Source of the DNA: Leucobacter sp. G161
GTDB taxonomy: Bacteria > Actinomycetota > Actinomycetes > Actinomycetales > Microbacteriaceae
Length of the DNA stretch: 64,000 nt
Direction: 5' to 3'
Assembly (NCBI RefSeq): GCF_001482305.1
Contig: NZ_LOHP01000002.1
Coordinates: forward strand, 26,700-90,699
Below are positions 45,932 to 56,100 of the stretch, piece after piece (the first letter of the stretch is position 1; each line of letters starts with the position of its first letter). The position numbers and the translations under genes were made by a program. Under the pieces are notes generated by a model. The model did no database searches. It saw only the letters and a program-made list of their open reading frames with translations, and was not told the DNA's origin.

Positions 45932-47653
45932 CTAGGCCTCCGGATCCGCCGCGGCGCGGACAGCGGTACGGTCAGCGATGAGCGTGTCGCGCACGGTCCG
46001 CCGCAACACCTTGCCGATGAGTGACTTCGGCAGCTCCTCCCACACGAGGTAGCTGCTCGGACGCTTGAACTCGGCGAGCTGCTCGTGTGCGGCCGCGCGC
46101 GCAGCCGCCTCGTCGAACTCGGCTCCGTCCTCGAGCACGACGACAGCGGTCACCACTTCGGCACCGCCGCCGCGGGCGATCCCGACGACGGCGGACTCCG
46201 CTACGCCTGGCACCGTGTTCACGACCCGCTCGACCTCGCTCGGTGAGACGTTGAAGCCGCCCGTGATGATGAGTTCCTTCTTGCGGTCCACGACGGTGAC
46301 GAAGCCGTCGTCGTCCTGCACGACGAGATCTCCCGTGCGCAGCCAACCGCCCTCGAGCAGCGTCGCCGCTGTCTCCTCGGGCCGGTTCCAGTAGCCCTTG
46401 AACACCTGCGGGCCCGCGATGAGTAGCTCACCGACCTCGCCGAGGGCGACCTGGCGGGTAGGCTCCTCCGGGTCGACGACGCGAATATCGGTCGACGGGA
46501 ACGGGATGCCGATCGCGCCGATCCTGCGGGCGTCGCTGAAGGGGTTCGCGAGGGCGACCGGGCTCGTCTCGGTGAGGCCGTAGCCCTCGTTGAGCATGCT
46601 GCCCGCGAGCGCCTCCCAGCGCTTCACGACCGCCGGGGTGAGCGTCATCGCACCCGAGATCGCATAGACGACGCCGGTGAGATCGAGCTTGCCGTCGCGG
46701 GCGACGCGCGCGAGCCGGTCGAACATCGGGGGAACTGCCGGCACGAACGTCGGCGGAAAGCGCTTGGCCGCCTGCGAGACGAGCTCGGGGTCGAAGGTCG
46801 GGAACAGCACTGCGCGCGAGCCCGTCTCGACCGAGTAGATCACCGAGAGCAGCACGCCGAACGAGTGGAACATGGGCAGCAAGCCGTAGATGCTTCCTTC
46901 GCCGCGCGTAAAGTCTGGCATCCACGCGGCACCCTGGCGGGCGTTCGCCCAGAGGTTACCGTGCGTGATCATCGCGCCCTTCGGCGTGCCCGTCGTGCCC
47001 GACGTGTACTGCAGGCAGGCGACGTCGTCGCGACCTGGACGCGGGTGGTTCGCGGCAATCGGCTGCGCCTGTTCGAGGTCGGCGAAGTGGATCGCGCCCT
47101 CCGTTGGCCCCGTGAGCTTCGCGCGCGAGGCCTTCGCCTTCGCAATCGGGAGGCGCAGCGCCGCCCGGGTGGCGAACGGCATCGCACGGGTCACGTCGAC
47201 GGCGATGACGGTGCGGATCCCGAGGTCCTTCGGCAGCGACTGCACGGTCGGCACAACCTTGTCCCAGGCGATAACTACCTCGGCGCGGTGATCTGCGAAC
47301 TGTGTCTCGAGCTCGCCGCGGGTGTAGAGCGGGTTGTGTTCGACAACGATCGCGCCGAGCCGCAGCACCGCGTAGAACGCGATAACGTGCTGCGGTGCGT
47401 TCGGCATGATGAGGGCAACGCGATCCCCCGCACCGACCCCGAGGTCAGCAAGGCCCTGCGCGACGCGGGAGACGCGCTCGCCGAGCTCGCGGTAGGTGAC
47501 CGTGCGGCCGAAGAAGCTGATCGCGTCGCGGTCAGCCCACTGGGCGCAGCGCTCGTCGAGCAGGTCCACGAGGGAGCCCGTCACCGGCTCGATGTCGATC
47601 GGAGTGCCCTTGGCGTAGAAGCGATTCCAGGCACGTGTGTCGTTGAGGTGCAT
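45932..47653 (-). CDS. Long-chain fatty-acid--CoA ligase (FadD-like)
   Basis: 573 residues of the ANL adenylating superfamily. AMP-binding motif YTSGTTGTPKG, the acyl-binding gate region GYGLTETSPV, hinge DRKKELIITGGFNVSP, and catalytic Lys in KSLIGKVLRR. It activates fatty acids with ATP and CoA at the membrane. It starts seven bases after a TACCCT -10 box (leaderless). Single gene. Confidence 0.9.
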   Translation of the reverse strand: MHLNDTRAWNRFYAKGTPIDIEPVTGSLVDLLDERCAQWADRDAISFFGRTVTYRELGERVSRVAQGLADLGVGAGDRVALIMPNAPQHVIAFYAVLRLGAIVVEHNPLYTRGELETQFADHRAEVVIAWDKVVPTVQSLPKDLGIRTVIAVDVTRAMPFATRAALRLPIAKAKASRAKLTGPTEGAIHFADLEQAQPIAANHPRPGRDDVACLQYTSGTTGTPKGAMITHGNLWANARQGAAWMPDFTRGEGSIYGLLPMFHSFGVLLSVIYSVETGSRAVLFPTFDPELVSQAAKRFPPTFVPAVPPMFDRLARVARDGKLDLTGVVYAISGAMTLTPAVVKRWEALAGSMLNEGYGLTETSPVALANPFSDARRIGAIGIPFPSTDIRVVDPEEPTRQVALGEVGELLIAGPQVFKGYWNRPEETAATLLEGGWLRTGDLVVQDDDGFVTVVDRKKELIITGGFNVSPSEVERVVNTVPGVAESAVVGIARGGGAEVVTAVVVLEDGAEFDEAAARAAAHEQLAEFKRPSSYLVWEELPKSLIGKVLRRTVRDTLIADRTAVRAAADPEA

Positions 47654-47949
47654 AGGTATAAGGGTATCTGGGGTTTTCGGCTTGGGGCTTCAGTCTCGGC
47701 TCGCAGCCCTGGCCCGGCGCCCGCTCGCCCGGCGCAGCTCCCCCGGCCTCGCTCCCCTGCAGGCCCGGGCGGCTCCACCCGTGCGGCTGTCCGCCCCATT
47801 CCGCTGCCCCCTCGGGGCCTTGTTTTATCCTTTCCGAGCCTTGCAAGCCCGATATTCGCGGCAGAAAGGAAAAAACGGGTCGGTGAGGATGGCGCTGTCC
47901 GGATTGGCGTCTGGGCGTAGGCTCCCGGCCTGAAAGCGGGCAGCAGAGG
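47654..47949. other. Intergenic region without recognised features
   Basis: About 300 bp, very C-rich in its left half (CCCCGGCC-type runs), with an A-rich patch (GAAAGGAAAAAACGG) near 47,865. It carries the fadD-like promoter at its left edge. No convincing ORF, RNA or hairpin is seen. Confidence 0.5.
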
Positions 47950-48726
47950 TCAGTTCAGTTCGCGCACCGTCGCAGGAATGACTCCGTCAGCGTAGAGATC
48001 GATCGCGAGATCCTGGAACGCGGTGAGCGCTGCCCGCTGCGTCGTCGGCCCGTAGGAGATGCGGGCGACGCCAAGCTCCTCGTACTCGCGAGCAGTGAGC
48101 GCACCGGGAAGCCCGATCACGCTGATCTTGCGCTCGCCGATGCCCGCAACGAGCTGGCGCGTGGTGTCGGCGTCAAGCACGCCCGGCACGAACACCACGT
48201 CGGCGCCCGCCGCAAGATACGCGCGGCCGCGCTCAATCGCGTCGGCGATCGACTCTTCAAGCGGGCGACCGCCGCCGCGCACGAGCGCGTCGGTGCGGGC
48301 GTTCAGCGAGAACGGAACGCCTTCCGCCTCACCAGCTGCCACGATGGCCTCCACGTCGGCAACGAACTCGGCGAGCGGCCGCAAGCGATCCTCAACGTTC
48401 GCGCCCACGACGCCCTTACCAATTGCGCGGCGCACGGTCTCGCCCGAGTTGCCGTAGCCCCCGTCGAGGTCGGCGCTCACCGGTAGGTCACCAGCGGCCT
48501 CGACGATGCGACCGATCATGTCCAGCGTGAGCTCGAGCGGGATGTCGCCGTCGGCGTAGCCGTAGGTCGCTGCGATGGAGTGCCCCGCGGTCGCGATCGC
48601 ACGCGTCTCGGGCAGTTCTGCAACAGCCTTTGTCGAGATCGCATCCCACACGTTCACGACGCGCAGGACCTCAGGGGCGGCATGGAGTTGGGTGAGGGTC
48701 TGGGCTTTTGCAGATTGTGTGCTCAT
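47950..48726 (-). CDS. Isocitrate lyase/PEP mutase family protein
   Basis: 258 residues. TIM-barrel of the PEP mutase/isocitrate lyase superfamily: N-terminal VVNVWDAIS, metal-binding DLDGGYGN, and ANVEDRL, NARTDAL. The catalytic Cys motif KKCGH of isocitrate and methylisocitrate lyases is absent, so it is one of the short relatives (oxaloacetate decarboxylase or carboxyvinyl-phosphonate mutase-like) of uncertain reaction. Leaderless start after TACGTT. Confidence 0.82.
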   Translation of the reverse strand: MSTQSAKAQTLTQLHAAPEVLRVVNVWDAISTKAVAELPETRAIATAGHSIAATYGYADGDIPLELTLDMIGRIVEAAGDLPVSADLDGGYGNSGETVRRAIGKGVVGANVEDRLRPLAEFVADVEAIVAAGEAEGVPFSLNARTDALVRGGGRPLEESIADAIERGRAYLAAGADVVFVPGVLDADTTRQLVAGIGERKISVIGLPGALTAREYEELGVARISYGPTTQRAALTAFQDLAIDLYADGVIPATVRELN

Positions 48727-48812
48727 AGTGCCAACGTATCAAGCTGGTGTCGGTGGCGGAAGGCGTTCCGAGGGGACACACAGGCAAGTTCGAAGAGACC
48801 AGGCCCGTTACA

Positions 48813-48855
48813 AACGTAGGCCCGGATCCGCGCAGAGCGGTTCCGGGCCTACGTT
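48813..48855. terminator. Strong hairpin at the island edge
   Basis: Perfect 14-base arms (48813-48826 and 48842-48855) around a 15-base loop. It lies 27 bases beyond the stop of the leftward gene remnant at 48882, where that gene's terminator would be expected, and upstream of the PEP-mutase-family gene. Confidence 0.75.
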
Positions 48856-48881
48856 CTGCCGAGGACAGTACTAACCAGAGC

Positions 48882-49043
48882 TTAGAAGTCCCAATACTCG
48901 TCGCCACCCGCGTGATTCCGCGGATTATCGGCAGTCGTGGAGTTGTCGTGCCCCCAGCGTGCCACTGTGAAATGGGCTTCGTGTCCACCTCGCGAATGCG
49001 GTCGCTGGCATACTTCTAAGGGTAGTCGTGGAACGCTTATACC
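48882..49043 (-). pseudogene. 3' remnant of an interrupted gene
   Basis: Leftward open frame of about 54 codons ending in TAA at 48882, closed at its 5' side by a stop at 49044. The last 27 residues read like a real protein end (VARWGHDNSTTADNPR, then GDEYWDF) and are followed by a strong terminator. No ribosome site or proper start is present. It looks like the C-terminus of a host gene left behind when the island arrived. Family not recognised. Confidence 0.4.
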
Positions 49044-49121
49044 TCAACGGATTGGAGCGCGCGAAGTCGACTTTTTGGATCAACAACTACGACCGCCCTC
49101 AAAAGAATCTGAGACTACTGG

Positions 49122-52100
49122 CTAACGCCGAAGGGTGCGTCCGATCTGGAGCGTTCCGTCCGGCTTCGGCCTGCCGATTCGGACCAGACCGCGGCTTTGG
49201 AGGAATGCCAGGAAGTCCCGATTCTCCTGAGTTGGCTTGAACTTGGGAGACTTCGTTCCCTCGCGGTTGACGATGGCTGCGTAGTCTCCGCCGAGGATGT
49301 CGAGCGTGGTGACTGGATCAGCCACGAACTCGTCGCGTGCGCCGGGCAGAGTCAGCAACGCGAGAAGACGACCTCGCTCGGCGCCCAACCGAGCAAGCGC
49401 GTGAATCTCTGCTACCCCGATGCCGACACCTAGGTTCCGAAGGAAGCTAGCGATGGCATTTGCGTTCCGCATCGCGTGGGGGCCGATCAATAGCGTGTCG
49501 AGGTGGAGGTGCACATAAGTGCGGACCTCTGTTTCAATGGCTTCGCTCTCCAAGAAAGCAACGACGTCTTCAGGTTCGACGAGGTTTCCGACGTGACTCG
49601 CGTCAGGCGCAGGCTCCATGGCGAGCAAGGCTTCTCTGACAGACCAATCCAAATTTGAGTCGGCCACGGCACGGAACCCACCCGCCTCCCCCCATCCGTC
49701 ATTAATGAGCTGCACCGCCACCGCTGGCTCCGCCGCCAGCAAGGAAGATTCAGAAAGAACGTAGTCACCGCCGAGATGCTCCAGGAGCTCTCTGAGGATG
49801 TCGGCTGAGAGGAGAGCCGGGAAGTGCCGGGTTGCAATAAGAACTGCTGCCAGGAATGGGGCAAGGTCAGCGTCGACGTTTCGCTCGGGGCACGAGTTTT
49901 CGTGCAATGCAGTCGCGATACCCTCGGTTATCCTTCCCTGATCCGCGAACCGTGCCATAAGGTTTCCCGTGGTGATCTCAACTCGGTTCTCGAGCAGCAG
50001 CGCCTCCTGCACAGATCCAGCGTTTGGCTCGATATCCATGACTCGCAGGGATGGACTTGAGTGATGGGCGACAGCCCTAAGGGTGCTGCCAGCGGATTCA
50101 TCCCCTTCATCCAATTTGGCAAGATTCTCGAGAATCCTCGTCAATCCCTCAGAAGTTTCTGAGGTCACGACATCCTCGGACGGATCCTGCCTTTCGAGAA
50201 GTGTAAGGTACTCGTCGATGCGTGGGAGCGTGGCTCCAAGTGCGTCCTCATCGTCTTGGAGTCGCTCCAGTGACACCCAGCGAGGTTCCTCGTTACCCAA
50301 GATGGCGTTGAGGTTTGACAATGTCATCTCGAACTTCCCGGCGGCAACGAATACGCCACGAGCATCAGGTGAGAGCGGCTGCAGGTTCTCAACTATGACG
50401 CCGAAGTGAATCAAGTGGCGGGATACCACACGCGCTAGAGAGCCATCCAGTGTCAGCGATTCCAATGCCGAGTGGGCTTGCTGCGCATAGCGACGTACAG
50501 CTTCATTCTCAGACACCGAAGTGGGTGCCGAATCCGGCGACAAGCCCCTAATAGCTGCGTCGAAGAGTACGGTACGCCGGGCCTCTGGGACGGCCGAGTC
50601 ATTTGCGACAAGGCCGACTGCGGCAGGCACCAGTCCGGTGAGCAATGACATGGCGTTCGCTAGCGAGGAGAGCGGCGCTTTGCTCCCATACCGACTAAGG
50701 AAGGCCCTGGTGAGGTTCTGATCTTCACCGGTCCAGCTTCTAAGCTGCGCGACGATTCGGTGTGCTTCATTTGGCAACTCGTCGAGTAGGTAAGCGAGTA
50801 CGTGGATGTTGACCATGCCGGAACGCTCAAGTATCGCCGGGGAACGTTCCTCGATAACCTCTCGTATCGCGTCAGGTGAGACCGGAGCGAGAGGTCGACG
50901 CCCCGGATGCTCGGTGATCGATGTGATGAAGTTCTGCGCTTCGATGCCAAGGAATTGGGAATCGAACTGGGCGCTTAGGAGTGCGAAGTTTTGGGTCAGG
51001 TGCCCTGCAGCGATGAGATCAGACGCGAGGCCTTCCCCGATTGTCTCACCGACAATCTGTGCGAAAGACAGCGCCCCGGCTGGTCGCGATTTGCCGTCAC
51101 TCCAGACGGGCGATTGCGGATCCAGTACGAAGTTCGGCGCGCTCCATAGCCCCTCCCATGTCGCACTCTCTAGGTCGCGGCGTTCGCGTTCCAGCCGGGC
51201 CCGTTCCTCCGCCGGTAGTGGGAGCGCCGTGGCCTCAGCGAAGCTCAACGAGACGTCGAAGCCTCTTTCAATTGCGTCCCGGCTGAGCTGCTTCCCGTTG
51301 TTGAAGGCTAGATTCTGCCCGGCCACGACCTGCCGCCAGAGCTCAATACTGGCTAGCTCATCGTGGCGGAGAGTGAGATAGTCGTCCGCGTACGGGTGGT
51401 TTCGTCGAACCCGTTGGAACTGAATACCGAGAGAGTCACCTCGTTTGACAATGTGCTCAGCAAGGTCCCTTGCGCGGGCCTGCTGGGACTCCTCTGACGG
51501 GTGCCCCAGACGGATGTTGATGCGGTCCAGGTTCTCGTGGACAAGAGCTTGAGAGAATCGCAACAGATCATGCAGCTTGCTCTTTCCGACACGAATCCGC
51601 TCGAAGTCAGCTACCTCGAGATTTTTATAAAGGATGAGCGCGAGAAGCCTGTCGGGGTTGAGCTCGACGGGGTGTTGACCAGGCCGAAGCAACCGATCTC
51701 TATACATCGAGAACTCATTACGAATGTTTCGAATCTGCCGCTGATCCGGGAAGTACTGAGCGATTGATCGAACGAGATCGTTCGAGGGACGTGCGTGCAC
51801 ATCCTGCGGCGTTGCGGGGCCTTCCCCCACAAGGAGGTCGAGCTCCTTCTTGAGGGCACCCCGAGCGTTCTGCTCAGTGACGAACGGGACGACGGGCACG
51901 ATGAGGTCAAAGAACTTCGTCCGCGTGAATGCATCGTGGCGAACATCGTTAGTGGTCGTGACGGTTTCCGCGAGGAGTGAGTCTCGAATCGCATACACGA
52001 AAACGATGGGCCCAACATGAAAGCCCGGAGGGATCTCCTTGAGACTTTCTAGGGTATCAAGATCCAACTCCTCAGTCTTTGCCCAAGGGCTACGACTCTT

Positions 52101-52985
52101 GAGCCGGTTCCAAACTCCGAAGTTGCCATGAATCCGTTGAGGCTGTAACTGTGCGGAATGATTGAGCAACACGTTGAGTGCCCGAAGGTCTTCGAACACT
52201 TCGACGTTGTCGAATCGGTCCATGTCTTCAAGCACGAGGATGCGCTTCTTGGAGACTTGGAAGAAATAGACAATCTCGTCGAGGTAGTCATCGAAGTAAC
52301 TACCGCTAGCGTCAGTGAGAGTCAGCTTTGCCGGTCCCGCGGTGAAGTCACTGATAGCAAGTCGACCATTTGTGATCCGCAGCAATAGGAACGTAACAAG
52401 GACCACACCTACCAAGGTCGGCACATAGAGTTCGGGGCGCCAGGCCAGGTTCGTGTCTTGCTGCGCGAAGGCCAAGATAAGCGTAATGAGCCACTGAACG
52501 GCAACGCCAGTTAGTCCAGCTAGGAACGCCCAACTGAGACTTCGAGGCCAATGAAACTTGCTCGTCCTGGGGAATCTCGAGGCCGGAGTCCTGGCCGGGT
52601 CCATGACATAGAGGATCTGCTTGACGATCTCCTTCTGCAAGTCGTTTGCAGATGCCCCTGGAGCCCGCTTGCCGATGACGCCGTCGTCCCCCGCAGGACG
52701 AACAGTCGCTAGCGAAACCTGAATGGTCTGTGCTGGGTATCGTTGCCCGAGGCCTTCTAGAATGCTGCTCTTTCCCGCACCATACGGTCCCGACAAGGCA
52801 ATGTTGGAAACTTCGTCCGACTCGATGCCTTCTAGGAGAGCGCGAAGGTAGCTCCCATGCAAGGAGGGCGCATAGTGCGGGGCAAGGTCGTCGAGTCGGC
52901 GCCACGGCAATCGGTCCGGAGACACATCATTCGAGACGGAAGAACTTACTTCATTCCCTACCGATTCACCAGATTCGCTCTCCAA
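49122..52985 (-). CDS. YobI-like membrane-anchored P-loop NTPase, candidate defence protein
   Basis: About 1287 residues. Walker A GPYGAGKS at 66-73, two membrane helices at about 151-173 and 187-204, Walker B ILVLEDMDRF at 249-258, then a roughly 1000-residue largely helical C-terminal region without recognised motifs. This order (P-loop, membrane hairpin inserted before Walker B) matches KAP/YobI-type NTPases, which are predicted conflict or defence proteins. Start chosen is TTG with AAAGGA six bases upstream; an in-frame ATG at 53033 has no ribosome site. Base composition is lower in GC than the host. No partner gene adjoins it. Confidence 0.75.
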   Translation of the reverse strand: MESESGESVGNEVSSSVSNDVSPDRLPWRRLDDLAPHYAPSLHGSYLRALLEGIESDEVSNIALSGPYGAGKSSILEGLGQRYPAQTIQVSLATVRPAGDDGVIGKRAPGASANDLQKEIVKQILYVMDPARTPASRFPRTSKFHWPRSLSWAFLAGLTGVAVQWLITLILAFAQQDTNLAWRPELYVPTLVGVVLVTFLLLRITNGRLAISDFTAGPAKLTLTDASGSYFDDYLDEIVYFFQVSKKRILVLEDMDRFDNVEVFEDLRALNVLLNHSAQLQPQRIHGNFGVWNRLKSRSPWAKTEELDLDTLESLKEIPPGFHVGPIVFVYAIRDSLLAETVTTTNDVRHDAFTRTKFFDLIVPVVPFVTEQNARGALKKELDLLVGEGPATPQDVHARPSNDLVRSIAQYFPDQRQIRNIRNEFSMYRDRLLRPGQHPVELNPDRLLALILYKNLEVADFERIRVGKSKLHDLLRFSQALVHENLDRINIRLGHPSEESQQARARDLAEHIVKRGDSLGIQFQRVRRNHPYADDYLTLRHDELASIELWRQVVAGQNLAFNNGKQLSRDAIERGFDVSLSFAEATALPLPAEERARLERERRDLESATWEGLWSAPNFVLDPQSPVWSDGKSRPAGALSFAQIVGETIGEGLASDLIAAGHLTQNFALLSAQFDSQFLGIEAQNFITSITEHPGRRPLAPVSPDAIREVIEERSPAILERSGMVNIHVLAYLLDELPNEAHRIVAQLRSWTGEDQNLTRAFLSRYGSKAPLSSLANAMSLLTGLVPAAVGLVANDSAVPEARRTVLFDAAIRGLSPDSAPTSVSENEAVRRYAQQAHSALESLTLDGSLARVVSRHLIHFGVIVENLQPLSPDARGVFVAAGKFEMTLSNLNAILGNEEPRWVSLERLQDDEDALGATLPRIDEYLTLLERQDPSEDVVTSETSEGLTRILENLAKLDEGDESAGSTLRAVAHHSSPSLRVMDIEPNAGSVQEALLLENRVEITTGNLMARFADQGRITEGIATALHENSCPERNVDADLAPFLAAVLIATRHFPALLSADILRELLEHLGGDYVLSESSLLAAEPAVAVQLINDGWGEAGGFRAVADSNLDWSVREALLAMEPAPDASHVGNLVEPEDVVAFLESEAIETEVRTYVHLHLDTLLIGPHAMRNANAIASFLRNLGVGIGVAEIHALARLGAERGRLLALLTLPGARDEFVADPVTTLDILGGDYAAIVNREGTKSPKFKPTQENRDFLAFLQSRGLVRIGRPKPDGTLQIGRTLRR

Positions 52986-53169
52986 TGAGTTCCTTTCGCA
53001 ACTGTATAGTTCTGCTCCGATAATGCCATGCATGTGCGAATCATTAAGAAAACCGACTCCGCCTAATACGTACGTAGCGACGGCGCGCAGGATTCATGAG
53101 GGTTTCATTCGTTCAGCGACTCAAGTCAAGCTGAGCATAATAGTTCACCTTTACCTGACATCATCGTGG

Positions 53170-56100
53170 TCAGATTGATCGTATCCTCACGCCCCGTTGA
53201 GACGGTTCACGAGGGGGCTGTAGCCTCCTGCCAGCGCTATCCAGACCGCGGATCTCCTTGAGCGCGGCTTCAGCCCTTGCATGATCGATTCGCTGAGCCG
53301 CAGACTCGGGCCGGAGACCAAGCGGGCTCGGCGTCGTGACGGAGTATCGGTCGCGGTACGCAGCGATTGTCCGCGCTGCCGATAGCCAACGCTCGCGCCT
53401 CGATTCGGCAGTGGGAGCCTCACTCAGCGATGCGATCCATTGCTCACCGTCGGCGATGGCTTTGTCGAGCACTGCGTCGGCTCGCTGTGTGATGAGGTCC
53501 CGACGTTCATCGAGTGCCTGACGCATGTCATCAGCAATCTCACCCATCGTTTCGGGTACGAGCCCGACGATGAGCCTAGGTACCCTACGAGCGCGCCCCG
53601 CTCCGGCAGGACGAGCTGTAGCGGCGTTGAGCCGATGCCGCATCACCGCAGCGATGTCGTCCGCGTCGTCGAAGTCGCGTGCTCGCACCAGACGCGGGAG
53701 CAGAACCGCGAGATCATGGTGATTGGCTTCAGCTCGGCGCAACTCGGCAGTCAGCGGGCCGAATGCATCCGACGCAACCACCTCCTCGGCCTGCTCTGCG
53801 CTGAGACCAGATGTCTGCACCAGAGCAGCCCACCGATCGCCCTGCGCGGCCGCGGCAATCGTCTCGTATTCGGCGGCAAGCTGCGCAATCGTCCCCCAAG
53901 ACTCTTGCTCGACGGCAATCGTTTCATGCGCGGAGAGTTCTGCGCCGACGTGTTGGAGAACACCAACGAGAACGCTGCGGCCGGTGACGTCGTCGTTCTC
54001 ACCAGGATGTGGACCATCGTGGGAAGCGTCGGGCTTGTCGACGGCGACATAAGCGACGTTGGCGTCTCGACCCCGTGTCATCGCCACGTAGAGGGTCTCC
54101 CTGGTCATGGTCGAGTCGACGAGCACATGGGCAGTGTCGGTGGTGAGGCCTTGCGCTCGGAAGGATGTCACAGCATAACCGAGTTCGACATGCTCCGCGA
54201 CATAGTCGGCTGGCAGAAGAACATTTGTCCCCCAGGAGCTTCCAGCCCGTCGAACAAGCATCGATCCGTCGCGGCGAACATCGACGACGTTCCAGCGATC
54301 CCCATTGCGCACCCAGCCGCGTCCAGCCAGCAGACGACGGTTGTTGCGGCGCGTGATGACGATGTCACCGGAAGCCACATGCGTCCCGTCATGCAGCTCG
54401 GATTCACGCGACCCGCGAACGGTACCGTCGATGATCAGATCGGTGCGCGCTCGGTTGTTGAGTGCAGTCACAGATTCATTGGAGTCTGAGACGAGAACCG
54501 TTGCACGCCCTGCAACGAGATCGCTGCGCCAGGCGGCGTAAGCCGCATCGACCATTCCCTCGGTTTCACCATCAACAACGCGTTGGTGCTCGTCGTAGAT
54601 GTCGATGACTTCGGCGTGTCCATGCCGGAGGTCGAGTGACGCACGCTTTTCCCAGTCGTGCGCGAACCGGTGAACGTCGACAAGTTCAGGCACGTCGTCA
54701 CGATCGTGCGTGAGCATCCCAAAGGCGCCGCCCGCGTCGACCGCCTGGAGTTGTGCGTAGTCGCCGACGAGTAGTACTTTCGCCCCGGCCTCATCGGCAA
54801 GCTGGGTGATTCGGTCCAGGGAGAGCGTTCCAGCGAGTGAGGCTTCATCGACGATGACGAGCTGGCCCGGCTGGAAGCTCTCACCTTCTTGCAGGTGATT
54901 CTGCCACCACTTCGCCGTGTTCTCGGTGTCGATCCCGAGATCCTCGGCAAGCACTTGTGCCGCACTCGAAGACGGTGCCAGCCCGACAACGGATCCTTGG
55001 CCGTGTTCCTTTTCCCATGCCCGGCGTAGTGCGTTCATGGCGGTCGTCTTCCCGGCGCCAGCTGGGCCGACGAGCAGATCAACGACACGACCGGACACAG
55101 CGATTTCCGTCAGCGCAGACGCTTGGTCCTCCCCCAATACCAACCCGTCACGGTCAGGCTCCCGCGTGACGCGTTCGACCGTCGCCAGCGAGACCGTCGG
55201 TGCTGTCGTTGTGTGCGCGAGTTGGAGCAGTCGCTCCTCGGCGTCGAGCAGCTGACCTGACGAGAACACCGTGGAGTTCTTTGGTCGGAACACCGACGAC
55301 TCGTCGCTCCGGCGAAAAGCGGCGGGGCTGGATGCGAATTCAGGTGGCGTGAGCTGAATCGACACGGCTTCGGCAGCGTCGACCACCATGCCGATGATCG
55401 CTTCACGATCACGCGTGCTGGCAAACCGGTACCTCATCGTTTGGCGCGCAGCTTCGGCAGTGAGATTCCACCGGCGCCAGGTCGAACGCTTCTCCCCAAC
55501 TGTGGCGACGACGCTCTCCCCCAGCCCACGGACTACGTCAAGGGGCAGATCATCGGCGCGTAGAAGCAACGGAGCCTCATTCGCCGTGACATCGCGTGCC
55601 CAACTGGTTGCATAGACACCAAGGACCTTGCCCACCCGCTGCCTCCACTGATCGGTGAGTTCAGCAAGGGAATGGATCTCCTTCTCCGGTCTTGTGGCGA
55701 GCGTCGCTTGGGCGCGCAGTTTGATGATCGTCGTGCTGGAGGGTCGCCTGCCGTGCTTCTCCACGTACGCAGCGATGAGACGATCCTTCTCCTCATTGAT
55801 GTGCCGTGAACGCGACGAGAACTCTGACACGAGTTGCTCAGGGACCTTCGCGATAGCCCAAGCCGCATTGCGGTCCCGTCCGCGATCACGCGTTTCCCAC
55901 TCAACCCCGAAGAGCCGCGTGAGGTGATCAGCGAACACCGTTTCATGAAACTCCGAGAGCGCCACCGTCGCAGCGTGCAGGGGACGCCCGTCCAAGCTCC
56001 GCCATTTACTGTCGAGCACGGTCTGCACCTTGTTGCTGATCACGACATGCGTGTGCAGATGTGGGTCGCCCGCGCGTGAGTCGTAATGGTCGTACGCTGT

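Noticed and set aside
46865..47920. 351-codon open frame on the + strand
   Set aside because: Antisense to the acyl-CoA ligase, no ribosome site, and no domain.
48881..49020. Nine-base inverted repeat CTTAGAAGT / ACTTCTAAG around the gene stub
   Set aside because: Inverted repeats this short at such spacing are expected many times by chance in 64 kb.
48747..49240. Short open frames on the + strand at the island edge
   Set aside because: No ribosome site, overlap with the hairpin, the gene stub or the NTPase end; composition not protein-like.
53440..54489. 349-codon open frame on the + strand
   Set aside because: Antisense to the MobF relaxase helicase domain with its conserved motifs.
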